Notes: generated by a model from the letters alone, not told the origin. A stretch of DNA of 13,585 nucleotides from Candidatus Bathyarchaeota archaeon (GCA_003601725.1 PIYJ01000025.1:1-13585), one strand, 5' to 3'; positions 1 to 7,784 are shown, counted from the stretch's first letter. Made by a program: numbers and translations.

Positions 1-177
1 GGATGCGGTAGAGAAGCTGTCCGCTCATTATCCGCAGCGAAAGTTGAAGCAGCCGGCTTAAAGATTAAAGGGACACGAAGAGCCTATCTATGCAGGGAAC
101 ATTATAAAGAGTATAAAAAGGCAACTAAGAAGGAAAAGACTCTGGAGAGATGGCGGTATAAAGGTCAGATCTCATGA
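1..177 (+). CDS. C-terminal end of a small putative zinc-binding protein (partial)
   Basis: The frame is open from base 1 to a TGA at 175-177 and gives 58 residues; the start lies outside the window. A Cys sits at residue 2 (GCGREAVRS), followed by a Lys/Arg-rich stretch and a second cluster with Cys31 and His34 (YLCREHYKEYKK). The tail is strongly basic (KKEKTLERWRYKG). The spaced Cys and Cys-x2-His groups suggest half of a small zinc-ribbon-like site, with the first Cys of the pair probably just upstream, and the charge suggests RNA or DNA binding. Both are inferences. I have seen similar CR-x-HYKE-x-KK tails in uncharacterised archaeal proteins but cannot name the family. A T-rich signal follows at 233-254. 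Confidence 0.6.
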   Translation, partial: GCGREAVRSLSAAKVEAAGLKIKGTRRAYLCREHYKEYKKATKKEKTLERWRYKGQIS

Positions 178-232
178 TTTTCCTGAAATGATTGATCTCA
201 ACTCTGTCCACATCTTTTTACAGAAGATCCAC

Positions 233-254
233 CTTCTTTTTCGGATTTTTTTAA
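233..254 (+). terminator. T-rich archaeal termination signal
   Basis: Two pyrimidine/T runs (CTTCTTTTT and a run of seven T) lie 56-77 bases after the stop of the partial upstream gene. This fits intrinsic, T-tract-driven archaeal termination. A small inverted repeat (AGGGA at 256-260, TCCCT at 266-270, loop of five C) follows rather than precedes the T run, so it is not a classical bacterial-type terminator. Confidence 0.45.
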
Positions 255-286
255 TAGGGACCCCCTCCCTCAAGTTGCACAGATCC

Positions 287-295
287 CTTAAATAT
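287..295 (+). promoter_or_regulatory. TATA-like box upstream of the small hypothetical gene
   Basis: The element CTTAAATAT would place transcription start near 315-320, about 35 bases before the ATG at 354. It sits in the gap after the terminator at 233-254. The call rests on position and composition only. Confidence 0.35.
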
Positions 296-340
296 GAAGA
301 GGAGATGAATGCTTCTTCGTTGAACGTGAAGAAAAAATTC

Positions 341-346
341 AGGGGG
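341..346 (+). promoter_or_regulatory. Shine-Dalgarno-like AGGGGG favouring the ATG at 354
   Basis: AGGGGG ends seven bases before the ATG at 354. The alternative in-frame ATG at 414 has no comparable purine block, so this site favours the earlier start. Confidence 0.35.
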
Positions 347-353
347 CATCCTC

Positions 354-647
354 ATGGAGTTCCTAATCCTTTCCTCTTCCCTCATAAATCAAAGAAAAAG
401 AGAGCAGATAATCATGCAAGCAGTGATAGAGGCCGCTGAAAATTTTGGAATCCCCCGCATTATCAAGAGGCGATGTAACGTTCTAAGCATCGGAGTCTAT
501 CTGGTTGACCAGAAAGGTAAAAAGCTACTTTATAACGATTGGGAGAGAGATTGGAACCAGAAGGAGATCTATGAGCGCATCGTATCCTCCTTGGAAACTC
601 TGAATGAAAGAAGCAAAAACAACGAGATAGTCTTAACCATCGCCTAA
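354..647 (+). CDS. Small hypothetical protein (97 aa; 77 aa if started at 414)
   Basis: I do not recognise this protein. It starts with a short hydrophobic stretch (MEFLILSSSL) and continues as a charged, soluble domain. The pattern IGVYLVDQKGKKLLYND looks like two beta strands around a turn, followed by a helix (KEIYERIVSSLETLNERSK). A TATA-like box at 287-295 and an SD-like AGGGGG at 341-346 support a start at 354. The part after residue 20 reads most like real protein, so the ATG at 414 remains possible. It is flanked by a terminator upstream and the thrS promoter region downstream, so it is probably transcribed alone. No function is proposed. The chance that it is spurious is real. Confidence 0.45.
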   Translation: MEFLILSSSLINQRKREQIIMQAVIEAAENFGIPRIIKRRCNVLSIGVYLVDQKGKKLLYNDWERDWNQKEIYERIVSSLETLNERSKNNEIVLTIA

Positions 648-721
648 GAATCAGAATCTGACAGATGATATTCAGTCTTTCACCGTGGCTTCTTTTCAGC
701 AACTCAAGGTATTCCGCAAAA

Positions 722-731
722 TCTTTATCTG
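722..731 (+). promoter_or_regulatory. Weak TATA-like element upstream of thrS
   Basis: The AT-rich TCTTTATCTG lies about 45 bases before the thrS ATG and would give a leader of under 20 bases. GGGAG at 763-767 is a possible Shine-Dalgarno sequence, although only three bases separate it from the ATG. Confidence 0.3.
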
Positions 732-770
732 ATATGCCTGAGTAAAACTGTAGGATAACTTAGGGAGTAA

Positions 771-2666
771 ATGAGGTTTATACAAGTGAAGATACTTCAG
801 CTCCACTCGAACTTTATTGAATACCGTCCCGTCGAGAAGGAGATTGCCTCCGCTGAGGAATGTGAAGAGAGGCTTTATCGACTCGAGGAATTAGTTGTTC
901 TATTTACATGCGTCGAGAAGGGGGATACCCCTGAGACGGGACGTAAAGCAATAGAAGGCATAAAGGAGTTTTTGGACAAGATAAAAGCTCGCAGAATCCT
1001 CCTGTATCCTTATGCCCATCTCAGCAATAGCTTAGCAAGCCCCTCTGACGCCTTGAACGTTCTGAAGGAGATGGAGTCTTACGCGAATAGCTTAGGAATC
1101 GAAACCTATCGAGCTCCTTTCGGATGGTGCAAGGAATTCACGATCTCAATAAAGGGCCATCCGCTTGCAGAACAGTTCCGTTCAATCCTCCCCGGAGAAG
1201 AGAAGAAAGGCGAATTGGTCTCTAAGGCTCTGAAGGCAGAAGAGAAGATAAAATCTTACTGGTATATCATTGAGCCTGACGGCAAGTTAATCCCAGTTGA
1301 AGATTATGATTTTTCGGGTCATGAAAAATTGAGGAAATTTGCAAATTACGAGATCTCGAAGATGAGGGCTGCTCAGCAGACTCCTCCTCACGTGAATTTG
1401 ATGCGGAGACTCGAATTGGTTGATTATGAACCTGCAAGTGACCCTGGGAACTTCAGGTGGTACCCGAAGGGAAGGCTGATCAAATCCTTAATGGAGCAGT
1501 TCGTGACGGAGAAGATAATCGCCTATGGAGGCATGGAAGTCGAGACGCCGATCATGTATGACCTTGAACATCCAGCTCTCGCAAATTATCTGCACAGATT
1601 TCCAGCGCGGCAATACATCTTGAAGTCGGATGATAAAGAGTTCTTCCTCAGATTCAGCGCATGCTTCGGACAGTTCCTCATGCTTCATGACGCTCAGATC
1701 TCCTATCGGCAGCTCCCGCTTAAGATATACGAGTTAACCCGCTATAGCTTCAGAAGGGAGAAGAGCGGCGAGCTCTCCGGTCTCAGGCGGCTAAGAGGCT
1801 TCACGATGCCTGATGTTCACGCGATATGCGCCGATATGGATCAAGCTAAAGAGGAGTTTCTAAAGAGGTTTCAGCTAAGCATCGAGACTTTAGAGGGGTT
1901 TGGACTAAGCCGAGAGGATTATGAGCTCGCTGTAAGATTTACGAGAGACTTCTATCAGAAAAACAGGGACTTCATCGTCTCGTTGGTCAGCAGGTTCGGC
2001 AAGCCAGCCTTAGTTGAGATGTGGGATGAAAGGTTCTTCTATTTCGTTCTGAAGTGGGAATTCAACTTCATCGATAATCTTGATAAGGCTTCAGCATTGT
2101 CAACGGACCAAATAGACATAGAGAACGCGAAAAGATACGGAATCTCCTATATCGACGAGAAAGGAGAGAGCAAAACTCCCCTGATACTTCATTGCTCACC
2201 AAGCGGAGCCATCGAGAGGGATCTTTACGCTATGCTTGAGAAGGCTTACATGGAACAGAAGAAAGGAAGAGCCCCCATGCTACCTCTTTGGCTTTCCCCC
2301 ATCCAAGTCAGAATCATCCCCGTTACCGATCAATTCTTCGCAGAAGCTGAGAAGATCGCAAAGAGGATTTCCAGCCATAACATAAGGGTTGATTGGGATG
2401 ACAGATCCTTAACGATGCAGAGAAAGATCAGAGAGGCTGAGATGGAATGGATTCCATACACGGTTGTCATAGGGCAAAGAGAGATTGAATCCGAAGTTCT
2501 ATCTGTGAGAGACCGTCGAGTCTCGGGTGCTAAGAGAGGCGGGGAGATAAGAAAGATGAGGCTTGAAGAACTTGTGGCTGAGATAAAGGAAAGGACGAAA
2601 GGTAAACCTTTCAAGCATTTAAGCCTTCCAATGAGGCTTTCTCGAAGACCCCGCTTTTATGGATGA
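771..2666 (+). CDS. thrS: Threonyl-tRNA synthetase, archaeal type with editing domain
   Basis: This cytosolic enzyme charges tRNA-Thr with threonine using ATP. The 631-residue length fits archaeal ThrRS. Residues about 5-140 form the archaeal N-terminal editing domain (LHSNFIEYRPVEKE at the start, APFGWCKEF near its end), which removes mischarged serine and is related to D-Tyr-tRNA deacylase. The class II core spans about 205-510. Motif 1 is near MEVETPIMYDLEHP. Motif 2 is TRYSFRREKSGELSG, with R328/R329. C298, H350 and H474 match the Zn-binding Cys-His-His that recognises threonine. The HGTP anticodon-binding domain follows at about 512-610. The last 20 residues (LPMRLSRRPRFYG) form a basic tail. 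The only ATG near the conserved N-terminus is at 771. The gene is monocistronic, with a T run after it at 2684-2690. Confidence 0.97.
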   Translation: MRFIQVKILQLHSNFIEYRPVEKEIASAEECEERLYRLEELVVLFTCVEKGDTPETGRKAIEGIKEFLDKIKARRILLYPYAHLSNSLASPSDALNVLKEMESYANSLGIETYRAPFGWCKEFTISIKGHPLAEQFRSILPGEEKKGELVSKALKAEEKIKSYWYIIEPDGKLIPVEDYDFSGHEKLRKFANYEISKMRAAQQTPPHVNLMRRLELVDYEPASDPGNFRWYPKGRLIKSLMEQFVTEKIIAYGGMEVETPIMYDLEHPALANYLHRFPARQYILKSDDKEFFLRFSACFGQFLMLHDAQISYRQLPLKIYELTRYSFRREKSGELSGLRRLRGFTMPDVHAICADMDQAKEEFLKRFQLSIETLEGFGLSREDYELAVRFTRDFYQKNRDFIVSLVSRFGKPALVEMWDERFFYFVLKWEFNFIDNLDKASALSTDQIDIENAKRYGISYIDEKGESKTPLILHCSPSGAIERDLYAMLEKAYMEQKKGRAPMLPLWLSPIQVRIIPVTDQFFAEAEKIAKRISSHNIRVDWDDRSLTMQRKIREAEMEWIPYTVVIGQREIESEVLSVRDRRVSGAKRGGEIRKMRLEELVAEIKERTKGKPFKHLSLPMRLSRRPRFYG

Positions 2667-2683
2667 GTTCTGCGTCCTTTTCA

Positions 2684-2690
2684 TTTTTTT
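2684..2690 (+). terminator. T-tract terminator of thrS
   Basis: A run of seven T lies 18-24 bases after the thrS stop, preceded by another pyrimidine block (CCTTTTC). This is typical of archaeal intrinsic termination. It lies before the putative ilvE promoter. Confidence 0.5.
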
Positions 2691-2698
2691 ATCGTCAC

Positions 2699-2706
2699 AC
2701 ATATTA
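2699..2706 (+). promoter_or_regulatory. TATA-like box for ilvE-ald (leaderless start)
   Basis: ACATATTA is centred about 27 bases before the GTG at 2730, so transcription would start almost on the start codon. This, and the lack of any Shine-Dalgarno sequence, suggests a leaderless mRNA. Confidence 0.35.
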
Positions 2707-2729
2707 GGCGTAAACTGAATACTTTTGAC

Positions 2730-3638
2730 GTGAGGTGCTCAGATTTGTCTGGAAAGGAGTGCCTAATTTATATCGACGGGGAATATTATCCCGAATCAGA
2801 GGCGAAAATCTCAGTTTTCGATCATGGATTTCTATATGGAGACGGGGTCTTCGAGGGCATTCGATCCTATAATGGCGTTGTATTCAAGCTTAAAGAGCAC
2901 ATAGACCGCCTATACTATTCAGCTCGGGCAATCATGCTGAAGATACCCATGACGAAGGAGGAAATGACAAAAGCAGTCTTAGAAACGTTGAGAAAAAACA
3001 ATCTGAAAAATGCATATATCAGGCTTGTTGTGACGAGGGGAAAGGGAGACTTAGGGTTAGATCCGAGAAAATGCCCAAGGGCTTCAGTGATTATAATCGC
3101 TGTTCCTCTGCTACAGCTATACGACGAGGAGAAGAGGGAAAGAGGAATGAGCATGATCGTCTCTTGGGTTCGAAGAGACCCGGTTGATGCAACTACGCAT
3201 GAGATTAAATCGCTGAATTACTTGAACAGCATACTGGCAAAGATTGAAGCTAACAATGCTGGCGCTGATGAAGCTATAATCTTGGATTCAAACGGCTTTG
3301 TCTGCGAAGCCACAGGTGAAAACATCTTCATCGTTAAAGACGGCAAAATCATCACTCCGCCTTCAACCAGCGGCTCTCTACCCGGAATAACCGCGGGAGT
3401 CATTAAGGAGATAGCTCAGAAATTGGGTTACACAGTAATCGAAAAGGGAATCACGGTGGCGGAGCTCTACGGAGCAGATGAGGCGTTCCTAACGGGAACA
3501 GCTGCGGAAGTGATGCCGATAAGGGAAGTAAACAAGCGGCAGATCGGCGAGGGAAAAATCGGACCGGTAACTAGGAAGATCTTAGAAAAATTTATGGAAT
3601 ACACGAAGGACCCGAAGAATGGAGTGCCAATATGGTAG
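2730..3638 (+). CDS. ilvE: Branched-chain amino acid aminotransferase
   Basis: This fold-type IV PLP aminotransferase catalyses the last step of Leu/Ile/Val synthesis: 2-oxoacid plus glutamate gives amino acid plus 2-oxoglutarate. The 302-residue length fits the family. Visible features are the substrate-side motif GFLYGDGVFEGIRSYNG (33-49), HIDRLYYSA (57-65), the PLP Schiff-base lysine K160 in HEIKSLNYLN, E193 in CEATGENIF, and the phosphate-binding TGTAAEVMP (255-263). The EGIRSYNG signature favours IlvE over D-amino-acid transaminase or aminodeoxychorismate lyase. No ATG precedes the conserved region. The GTG at 2730 is the likely start, and the conserved domain really begins near residue 13. 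The stop touches the next gene, so the two are probably co-transcribed. Confidence 0.93.
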   Translation: MRCSDLSGKECLIYIDGEYYPESEAKISVFDHGFLYGDGVFEGIRSYNGVVFKLKEHIDRLYYSARAIMLKIPMTKEEMTKAVLETLRKNNLKNAYIRLVVTRGKGDLGLDPRKCPRASVIIIAVPLLQLYDEEKRERGMSMIVSWVRRDPVDATTHEIKSLNYLNSILAKIEANNAGADEAIILDSNGFVCEATGENIFIVKDGKIITPPSTSGSLPGITAGVIKEIAQKLGYTVIEKGITVAELYGADEAFLTGTAAEVMPIREVNKRQIGEGKIGPVTRKILEKFMEYTKDPKNGVPIW

Positions 3639-3647
3639 TTGAGAAAG

Positions 3648-4649
3648 ATGAGGGTTTTGCTTCTCACGGAGAAAGAGATAAAGCCCTTACTTTTGATGAG
3701 CGAGGTTATGGAGGCTGTTGAGAACGCATTCAAAGAGAAAGCTTTAGGATACGCACAGATGCCTCCGAAGATCTATCTCACATACGACAAGTATAATGGC
3801 GATTTAAGAGCTATGCCCTCATACCTCGAGAGGCTAGGAGTCTCAGCAGTCAAAGTGGTGAATTCCCATCCAGATAACCCTAAAAAATTCAAGCTTCCAA
3901 CAGTCATGGCAACGATAGTTCTGGTTGACCCCAAGAACGGTGCGCCCTTAGCTATAATGAGCGGGAACTGGATCACCGCTATGCGGACTGGAGCGGCTGG
4001 AGGAATCGCAGCGAAATACTTAGCGAGGAAAGACTCGAAAGTAATAGGATTGGTGGGTGCGGGAACGCAAGCCAAGACTCAGCTCATGGCTCTCTTGAGC
4101 CTTTATGAGAGACTTGAAGAAGTCAGAGTGTGGAGCCGCAGTGAAGATCAAGATCGGATGAAAGAATACGTTTCGGAGATGGAGCCTCTATGCAGAGGAA
4201 AAACCGTGATATCTCCAGTTGAAAGCGTGAAAGACGCGGTGGTAGATGCAGACATAATTGTTACGACGACGCCTTCAAGGAAACCTTTAGTCTCCGATGA
4301 ATGGATCTCAGAGGGGACGCACATAACCTGTATTGGCGCGGATGCGCCGGGGAAGGAGGAGCTTGACCCGTCTATACTCTTACGTGCGAAGATTTATGTT
4401 GATGATTGGGAGCAGGGTTCACATTCCGGAGAGATTAATGTCCCCCTTGCTAAAGGCATAATCACTGAAGAGAATGTTCAGGGAGAGTTAGGTGAAGTCG
4501 TTGCCGGATTAAAGACTGGAAGAACCTCAGCCGAGGAGATCACAGTCTTCACATCTACGGGATTAGCTATCCAAGATGCGGTGACAGCTAAGCTTGTATA
4601 TGAAAAAGCCCTTGCGGACAATATTGGGCAATGGATTGAGATGTTCTAG
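3648..4649 (+). CDS. Alanine dehydrogenase / ornithine cyclodeaminase family (mu-crystallin family)
   Basis: This NAD(P)-dependent enzyme of the OCD/mu-crystallin superfamily most likely interconverts alanine and pyruvate plus ammonia. Numbered from the ATG (333 aa), visible features are R54 in DLRAMPSYL and K69 in SAVKVVNSHP (substrate carboxylate/ketone binding), R113 in ITAMRTGAAGG, and the Rossmann loop GLVGAGTQA (134-142). Also present are GADAPGKEELDP (230-241), the HSGEINVP segment seen in archaeal alanine dehydrogenases, and the terminal TSTGLAIQDAVTA. Ornithine cyclodeaminase shares the aligned Asp of GADAPGK, so the reaction cannot be settled from sequence. An upstream TTG at 3639 abuts the ilvE stop and is an alternative start giving three extra residues. 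The ilvE neighbour suggests a role in amino-acid transamination and ammonia balance. Confidence 0.88.
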   Translation: MRVLLLTEKEIKPLLLMSEVMEAVENAFKEKALGYAQMPPKIYLTYDKYNGDLRAMPSYLERLGVSAVKVVNSHPDNPKKFKLPTVMATIVLVDPKNGAPLAIMSGNWITAMRTGAAGGIAAKYLARKDSKVIGLVGAGTQAKTQLMALLSLYERLEEVRVWSRSEDQDRMKEYVSEMEPLCRGKTVISPVESVKDAVVDADIIVTTTPSRKPLVSDEWISEGTHITCIGADAPGKEELDPSILLRAKIYVDDWEQGSHSGEINVPLAKGIITEENVQGELGEVVAGLKTGRTSAEEITVFTSTGLAIQDAVTAKLVYEKALADNIGQWIEMF

Positions 4650-4659
4650 AAAACGTTAA

Positions 4660-5034
4660 TCATCTTTCTTTTTTCTCTCTTTTCCGCTGATTGAACATTG
4701 AGGAAAAGTTAAGGTTTCGTTGCATAGCGATTAGAAGGCTCGGTTTGCCGCTGGATATGGACGTCTCTTCGCTTCCTGAAGAATGAAGCATCAGAATCAG
4801 TTTTTCAAGATAGATGAGTATCTCTTTTCCTTTTTCCGTTATCGTATAATATTTGTGATTACGGTGTTCGATTTCCTCGATTAGTCCCTTTTCGATAAGT
4901 GACTTTAAAACCTCTTGAAGAGGACGCCATGATAAGTTACATTTATACATTATATTTGTCGGTCTGCTGACTCCTCGGCTTACTTTTTCAAGAACGTCAA
5001 GATATATTTCTAATCTTGAACGTTTTCCAATCAT
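4660..5034 (-). CDS. Winged-helix transcriptional regulator (small archaeal type)
   Basis: This is a 124-residue DNA-binding protein. The sequence KRSRLEIYLDVLEKVSRG (4-21) is the first helix, and PTNIMYKCNLSWRPLQEVL (25-43) reads as the helix-turn-helix. KGLIEEIEHRNHKYYTITEKG (49-69) is the beta-wing, and a dimerisation-like helix EILIYLEKLILML follows. This core is very common in small archaeal regulators. The last 30 residues are an unusual polar, basic tail ending KRKREKKER-like. An open frame extends upstream to a TTG at 5124. I choose the ATG at 5034 because the family starts just before KRSRLE and because a strong TATA box lies at 5090-5097, between the two candidates. The 3' end faces the alanine dehydrogenase gene with only 10 bases between stops. 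Its target is unknown. Confidence 0.8.
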   Translation of the reverse strand: MIGKRSRLEIYLDVLEKVSRGVSRPTNIMYKCNLSWRPLQEVLKSLIEKGLIEEIEHRNHKYYTITEKGKEILIYLEKLILMLHSSGSEETSISSGKPSLLIAMQRNLNFSSMFNQRKREKKER

Positions 5035-5089
5035 AAATATCACGGATCCAACGGAACATGAAAGGGAGTTATAATCTTTACCTATACTT

Positions 5090-5097
5090 CTTATATA
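5090..5097 (-). promoter_or_regulatory. TATA box for the winged-helix regulator gene
   Basis: Reading the minus strand, ACATATATAAG contains a near-consensus TATA box. Transcription would start near 5068, about 34 bases before the ATG at 5034. It supports that start over the upstream TTG. A second symmetric TTTATAAA at about 5176-5183 could serve as an alternative promoter. Confidence 0.5.
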
Positions 5098-5157
5098 TGT
5101 TATGAATGAAAAAACTGTAGTCAAAATAAAAGCATAGAATGTGCTTCCTCGCTGTTT

Positions 5158-5166
5158 AGAAAAAAT
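5158..5166 (-). terminator. T-tract terminator after dapF
   Basis: On the minus strand, AATTTTTTC lies about 60 bases after the dapF stop, before the regulator gene promoter. It is a likely archaeal T-run terminator. Confidence 0.35.
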
Positions 5167-5226
5167 TCTTTAAATGTTTATAAAGGCCTGGTTCCAATTG
5201 CTTCTTTGGATAATTCAGTCTTACGA

Positions 5227-6066
5227 TTAAATTTCAAGAATACCTTCAAAGGATTTCTCTGCAGCTCCACGCATCAGAATACGGTCATTCCCGTATTCTA
5301 TGTGTAAGTCTCCCCCGAGCAGATGAACGATACATTCATTGCTTATTTTTCCCGTCAAGTTCGCAGCTACCACAGCTGCGCATGCCCCTGTTCCGCATGC
5401 AAAGGTTTCCCCAACCCCCCTCTCCCAAACGCGGATCTTGATCTCATTATTCCGCATGATCTCTACGAATTCAACATTCGTTCTGTTCGGAAAGACCGGG
5501 TGATTCTCAAATTTCGGCCCAAACTTTTCTACGGGAAAGTCATCTACATCATCCACGAAGATTACACAGTGAGGATTACCGACCGATAGGCATGTGACAT
5601 TGAATCTTTCTCCTTCAACCTCTAATTCTTCATCTATGCATCTTCCATCGCCAGCCATGGGAATCTTCGGCCTTTCCAGAATAGGCGATTCCATATCAAC
5701 GGTGACCGATCTGACGGTCCCATCTTCAATGTTCAGCCAGACCGTTTTTATGCCTGCAAGCGTCTCGATTCTTAGCTCTGTCTTGCGAGTTACATTGTTT
5801 TCGAAGCAGTATTTAGCGAGACATCTGATGCCGTTTCCACACATCTCAGCCTCGCTTCCATCAGCATTGAAGATTCTCATCTTCACATCTGCAACGGAAG
5901 AATCGCACAGAAGCAGCAGACCGTCCGCTCCGATTGAGAATCTCCGCCTACAAAGCTTCTTCGCGATCTCTCCCGGATCTTTTCCGTCTAGCTTTCCATC
6001 ACGGTTGTCAATAACGACATAGTCATTCCCGAGGCCATGCATCTTCCAGAATCTTATCTCAGCCAT
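5227..6066 (-). CDS. dapF: Diaminopimelate epimerase
   Basis: This cofactor-independent epimerase converts LL- to meso-diaminopimelate on the way to lysine. In an archaeon without peptidoglycan this implies lysine synthesis by a DAP route. Both catalytic cysteines are present: C76 in the EMCGNGIRCLAKY motif and C224 in the FACGTGACAA motif, with E219 just before the second. Other family signatures are FWKMHGLGNDYVVID at the N-terminus, FSIGADGLLLL (43-53), RIFNADGSEAEMCGNG and SVGNPHCVIF. The 279-residue length is normal. The ATG at 6066 is preferred because GGTGG lies about eight bases upstream. A GTG at 6078 would add four residues. No other lysine genes are in the window, so the gene stands alone. 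Confidence 0.96.
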   Translation of the reverse strand: MAEIRFWKMHGLGNDYVVIDNRDGKLDGKDPGEIAKKLCRRRFSIGADGLLLLCDSSVADVKMRIFNADGSEAEMCGNGIRCLAKYCFENNVTRKTELRIETLAGIKTVWLNIEDGTVRSVTVDMESPILERPKIPMAGDGRCIDEELEVEGERFNVTCLSVGNPHCVIFVDDVDDFPVEKFGPKFENHPVFPNRTNVEFVEIMRNNEIKIRVWERGVGETFACGTGACAAVVAANLTGKISNECIVHLLGGDLHIEYGNDRILMRGAAEKSFEGILEI

Positions 6067-6239
6067 GATGGATTCCACCGTTCGAAGTAAGAGAGGCTCT
6101 AATCTTTCTAGAGACTTGAATAATCCTTATTAGTCTTTAGCTAAGATTTGATTCACAGCGGGGTTAATAGTGGTTTCTAAGATTCCCAATTTATTATTCA
6201 CTTTCAGCATCGCTGGGGATTATAGCATGATCAAGGAAG

Positions 6240-6248
6240 GATAAATTC
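6240..6248 (+). promoter_or_regulatory. TATA-like box for the glycosyltransferase gene
   Basis: GATAAATTC lies about 50 bases before the TTG at 6295 and would give a leader of roughly 25 bases, which includes the AGGTG at 6283-6287. Confidence 0.35.
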
Positions 6249-6282
6249 AAATCTTGACGATTCCTTTGTTCGATTAGATCGC

Positions 6283-6287
6283 AGGTG
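6283..6287 (+). promoter_or_regulatory. Shine-Dalgarno AGGTG supporting a TTG start at 6295
   Basis: AGGTG ends seven bases before TTG 6295, the ideal spacing. The next in-frame ATG (6319) is inside the conserved first beta strand of the GT4 fold, so the TTG is the likely start. Confidence 0.55.
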
Positions 6288-6294
6288 TATTCAT

Positions 6295-7716
6295 TTGCGG
6301 AAGCGTTCAATCGCCGTTATGGGCTGGACATTATGGGATGGCCGGGGCAAAACTCCTAACGGCGCAGCGGTTGTGACTTATGAGCTCACAAAGAGGCTTT
6401 CAAAGTATTTCGATTGCGACATGATCTTTGAAACGAGCGACCGGGAAAAAGCTGGAAAGATTGAAGATACATCTGAAGGGTTCCGAAGACGCTTCATCCT
6501 TCGAAAGGGGAAACCTTGGCTTCTGGATGAAGAGTTCCTACGTGATTATGATATGATCCACATCTGGGGGCCCTCTCCCATCTTCACATATAGAGCTTTC
6601 ACTCGTCTGATGCTGCCGCATTGTTATACGCTTCATTCCGCCGCCTCGATGATGAACTGGATAGGATTAGCCTCAGCCTTCTATGTTCCCGAGTACGATT
6701 TGATAACTTTAGGCAGCAAATGCCTAGCAGACGCTCTGAACAGGTTCTGGGATGCACCGGTGGAGATTATCCCTTACGGCGTCGACATCGACTTTTTCAG
6801 ACCTATGGACAAAAATGACTGCAGAGAAAGGCTCAAGATTCCAAGCGACAGCATAGTTCTCGGATATCTCGGCAGAATCTCAAAGCTAGATATCGATTTA
6901 GCTTACGATACTTTAAGGAGAGTCAAGAAACATCTACGCCGAGAAGACGTAATATTCGTCGCCGCGGGGGGAAGAAGAAAGATCAATCCGGTCCACGTGA
7001 AGGATGATTTCATCTATCTGGGATACCTAGAGCATCATGAGCTCCCACTCTTTCTCAATTCCTGTGACATCTTCTTTAATCCAACAGTTGGAGCCCGTGA
7101 AGGGTTCGGATTAACAGTGATTGAGGCTATGTCCTGCGGCTTACCTGTAGTTACAGCTTCCTGGAATGGATACTCTGAGACGGTTTCGCCGGATACTGGG
7201 TTCCGAGCTCGCACCTGCTGGAAGGACGGGGACGTATGGATAAACCAAGAGGATTTGGTCTCAGCGTGCATAGAACTTATACGCAACGAGGATCTAAGAG
7301 AGGAGATGGGTAAAAAGGCCCGTCGTAGAGTGGAGGAATCTTACTGTTGGGAACGATGCGTCGAGAAGTATCATCTCAGCTTTCTTAATCTGATGCGGAG
7401 AGCCCCGCCTGAAAAGTTTCAAAGCAGACTGCGGCCAGATGCGATTACGATAAGGATGAAAGGGAAGGAGATTTCAATCTCGGTTAAGGAGGCGCTTAGA
7501 AACCCAGAGGCCTTCAAAGCTGATTTTGAAGGTCTTCATAAAGGATTCGTCTCCGATTCACGGATTAAAGGAGGAGGCTGGAGAAGAGTAAACTGTATAG
7601 ATAACATTCTGAATCTTCCTAAGTACAGCTCAAATATGAAAAAGGCATTAGAGAATCTAGGAAGCCAAATCAATTCGCGTTTTCCTTTGTTGGTGAAGGC
7701 GTTACGAGAATCCTAG
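6295..7716 (+). CDS. GT4-family glycosyltransferase with C-terminal extension
   Basis: This is a GT-B retaining glycosyltransferase of CAZy family GT4, which transfers a sugar from a nucleotide-sugar to an unknown acceptor such as a glycan, glycolipid or compatible solute. The N-terminal Rossmann half has the NGAAVVTYEL loop (22-31). The acceptor-side ends with EIIPYGVDIDFFRP (157-170). The donor-side half starts at VLGYLGRISKLDID, with R194/K197 contacting the diphosphate. The EX7E motif is E269 and E277 in REGFGLTVIEAMSCGLPVV. There is no signal peptide or membrane segment, so it is cytosolic or peripheral. The GT4 fold ends near residue 370. About 100 further residues (371-473), including IRMKGKEISISVKEALRNPEAF, are not part of the fold and are unrecognised. 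The gene stands alone with its own promoter. Confidence 0.85.
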   Translation: MRKRSIAVMGWTLWDGRGKTPNGAAVVTYELTKRLSKYFDCDMIFETSDREKAGKIEDTSEGFRRRFILRKGKPWLLDEEFLRDYDMIHIWGPSPIFTYRAFTRLMLPHCYTLHSAASMMNWIGLASAFYVPEYDLITLGSKCLADALNRFWDAPVEIIPYGVDIDFFRPMDKNDCRERLKIPSDSIVLGYLGRISKLDIDLAYDTLRRVKKHLRREDVIFVAAGGRRKINPVHVKDDFIYLGYLEHHELPLFLNSCDIFFNPTVGAREGFGLTVIEAMSCGLPVVTASWNGYSETVSPDTGFRARTCWKDGDVWINQEDLVSACIELIRNEDLREEMGKKARRRVEESYCWERCVEKYHLSFLNLMRRAPPEKFQSRLRPDAITIRMKGKEISISVKEALRNPEAFKADFEGLHKGFVSDSRIKGGGWRRVNCIDNILNLPKYSSNMKKALENLGSQINSRFPLLVKALRES

Positions 7717-7784
7717 ATAAGGACGGAACGGATATACCATCATAAAGCAGCAAATGACTGACGGGGCAATCTCTAACATACGCA

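Noticed and set aside
188..439. 83-codon open frame before the small hypothetical gene, with an inner ATG at 305 right after GAGGAG
   Set aside because: The upper part covers the terminator T run and the TATA-like box. The lower 44 residues are low-complexity and basic and overlap the better-supported frame at 354-647.
5323..6022. Plus-strand open frames opposite dapF
   Set aside because: dapF on the minus strand has all catalytic motifs; the opposing frames are composition shadows.
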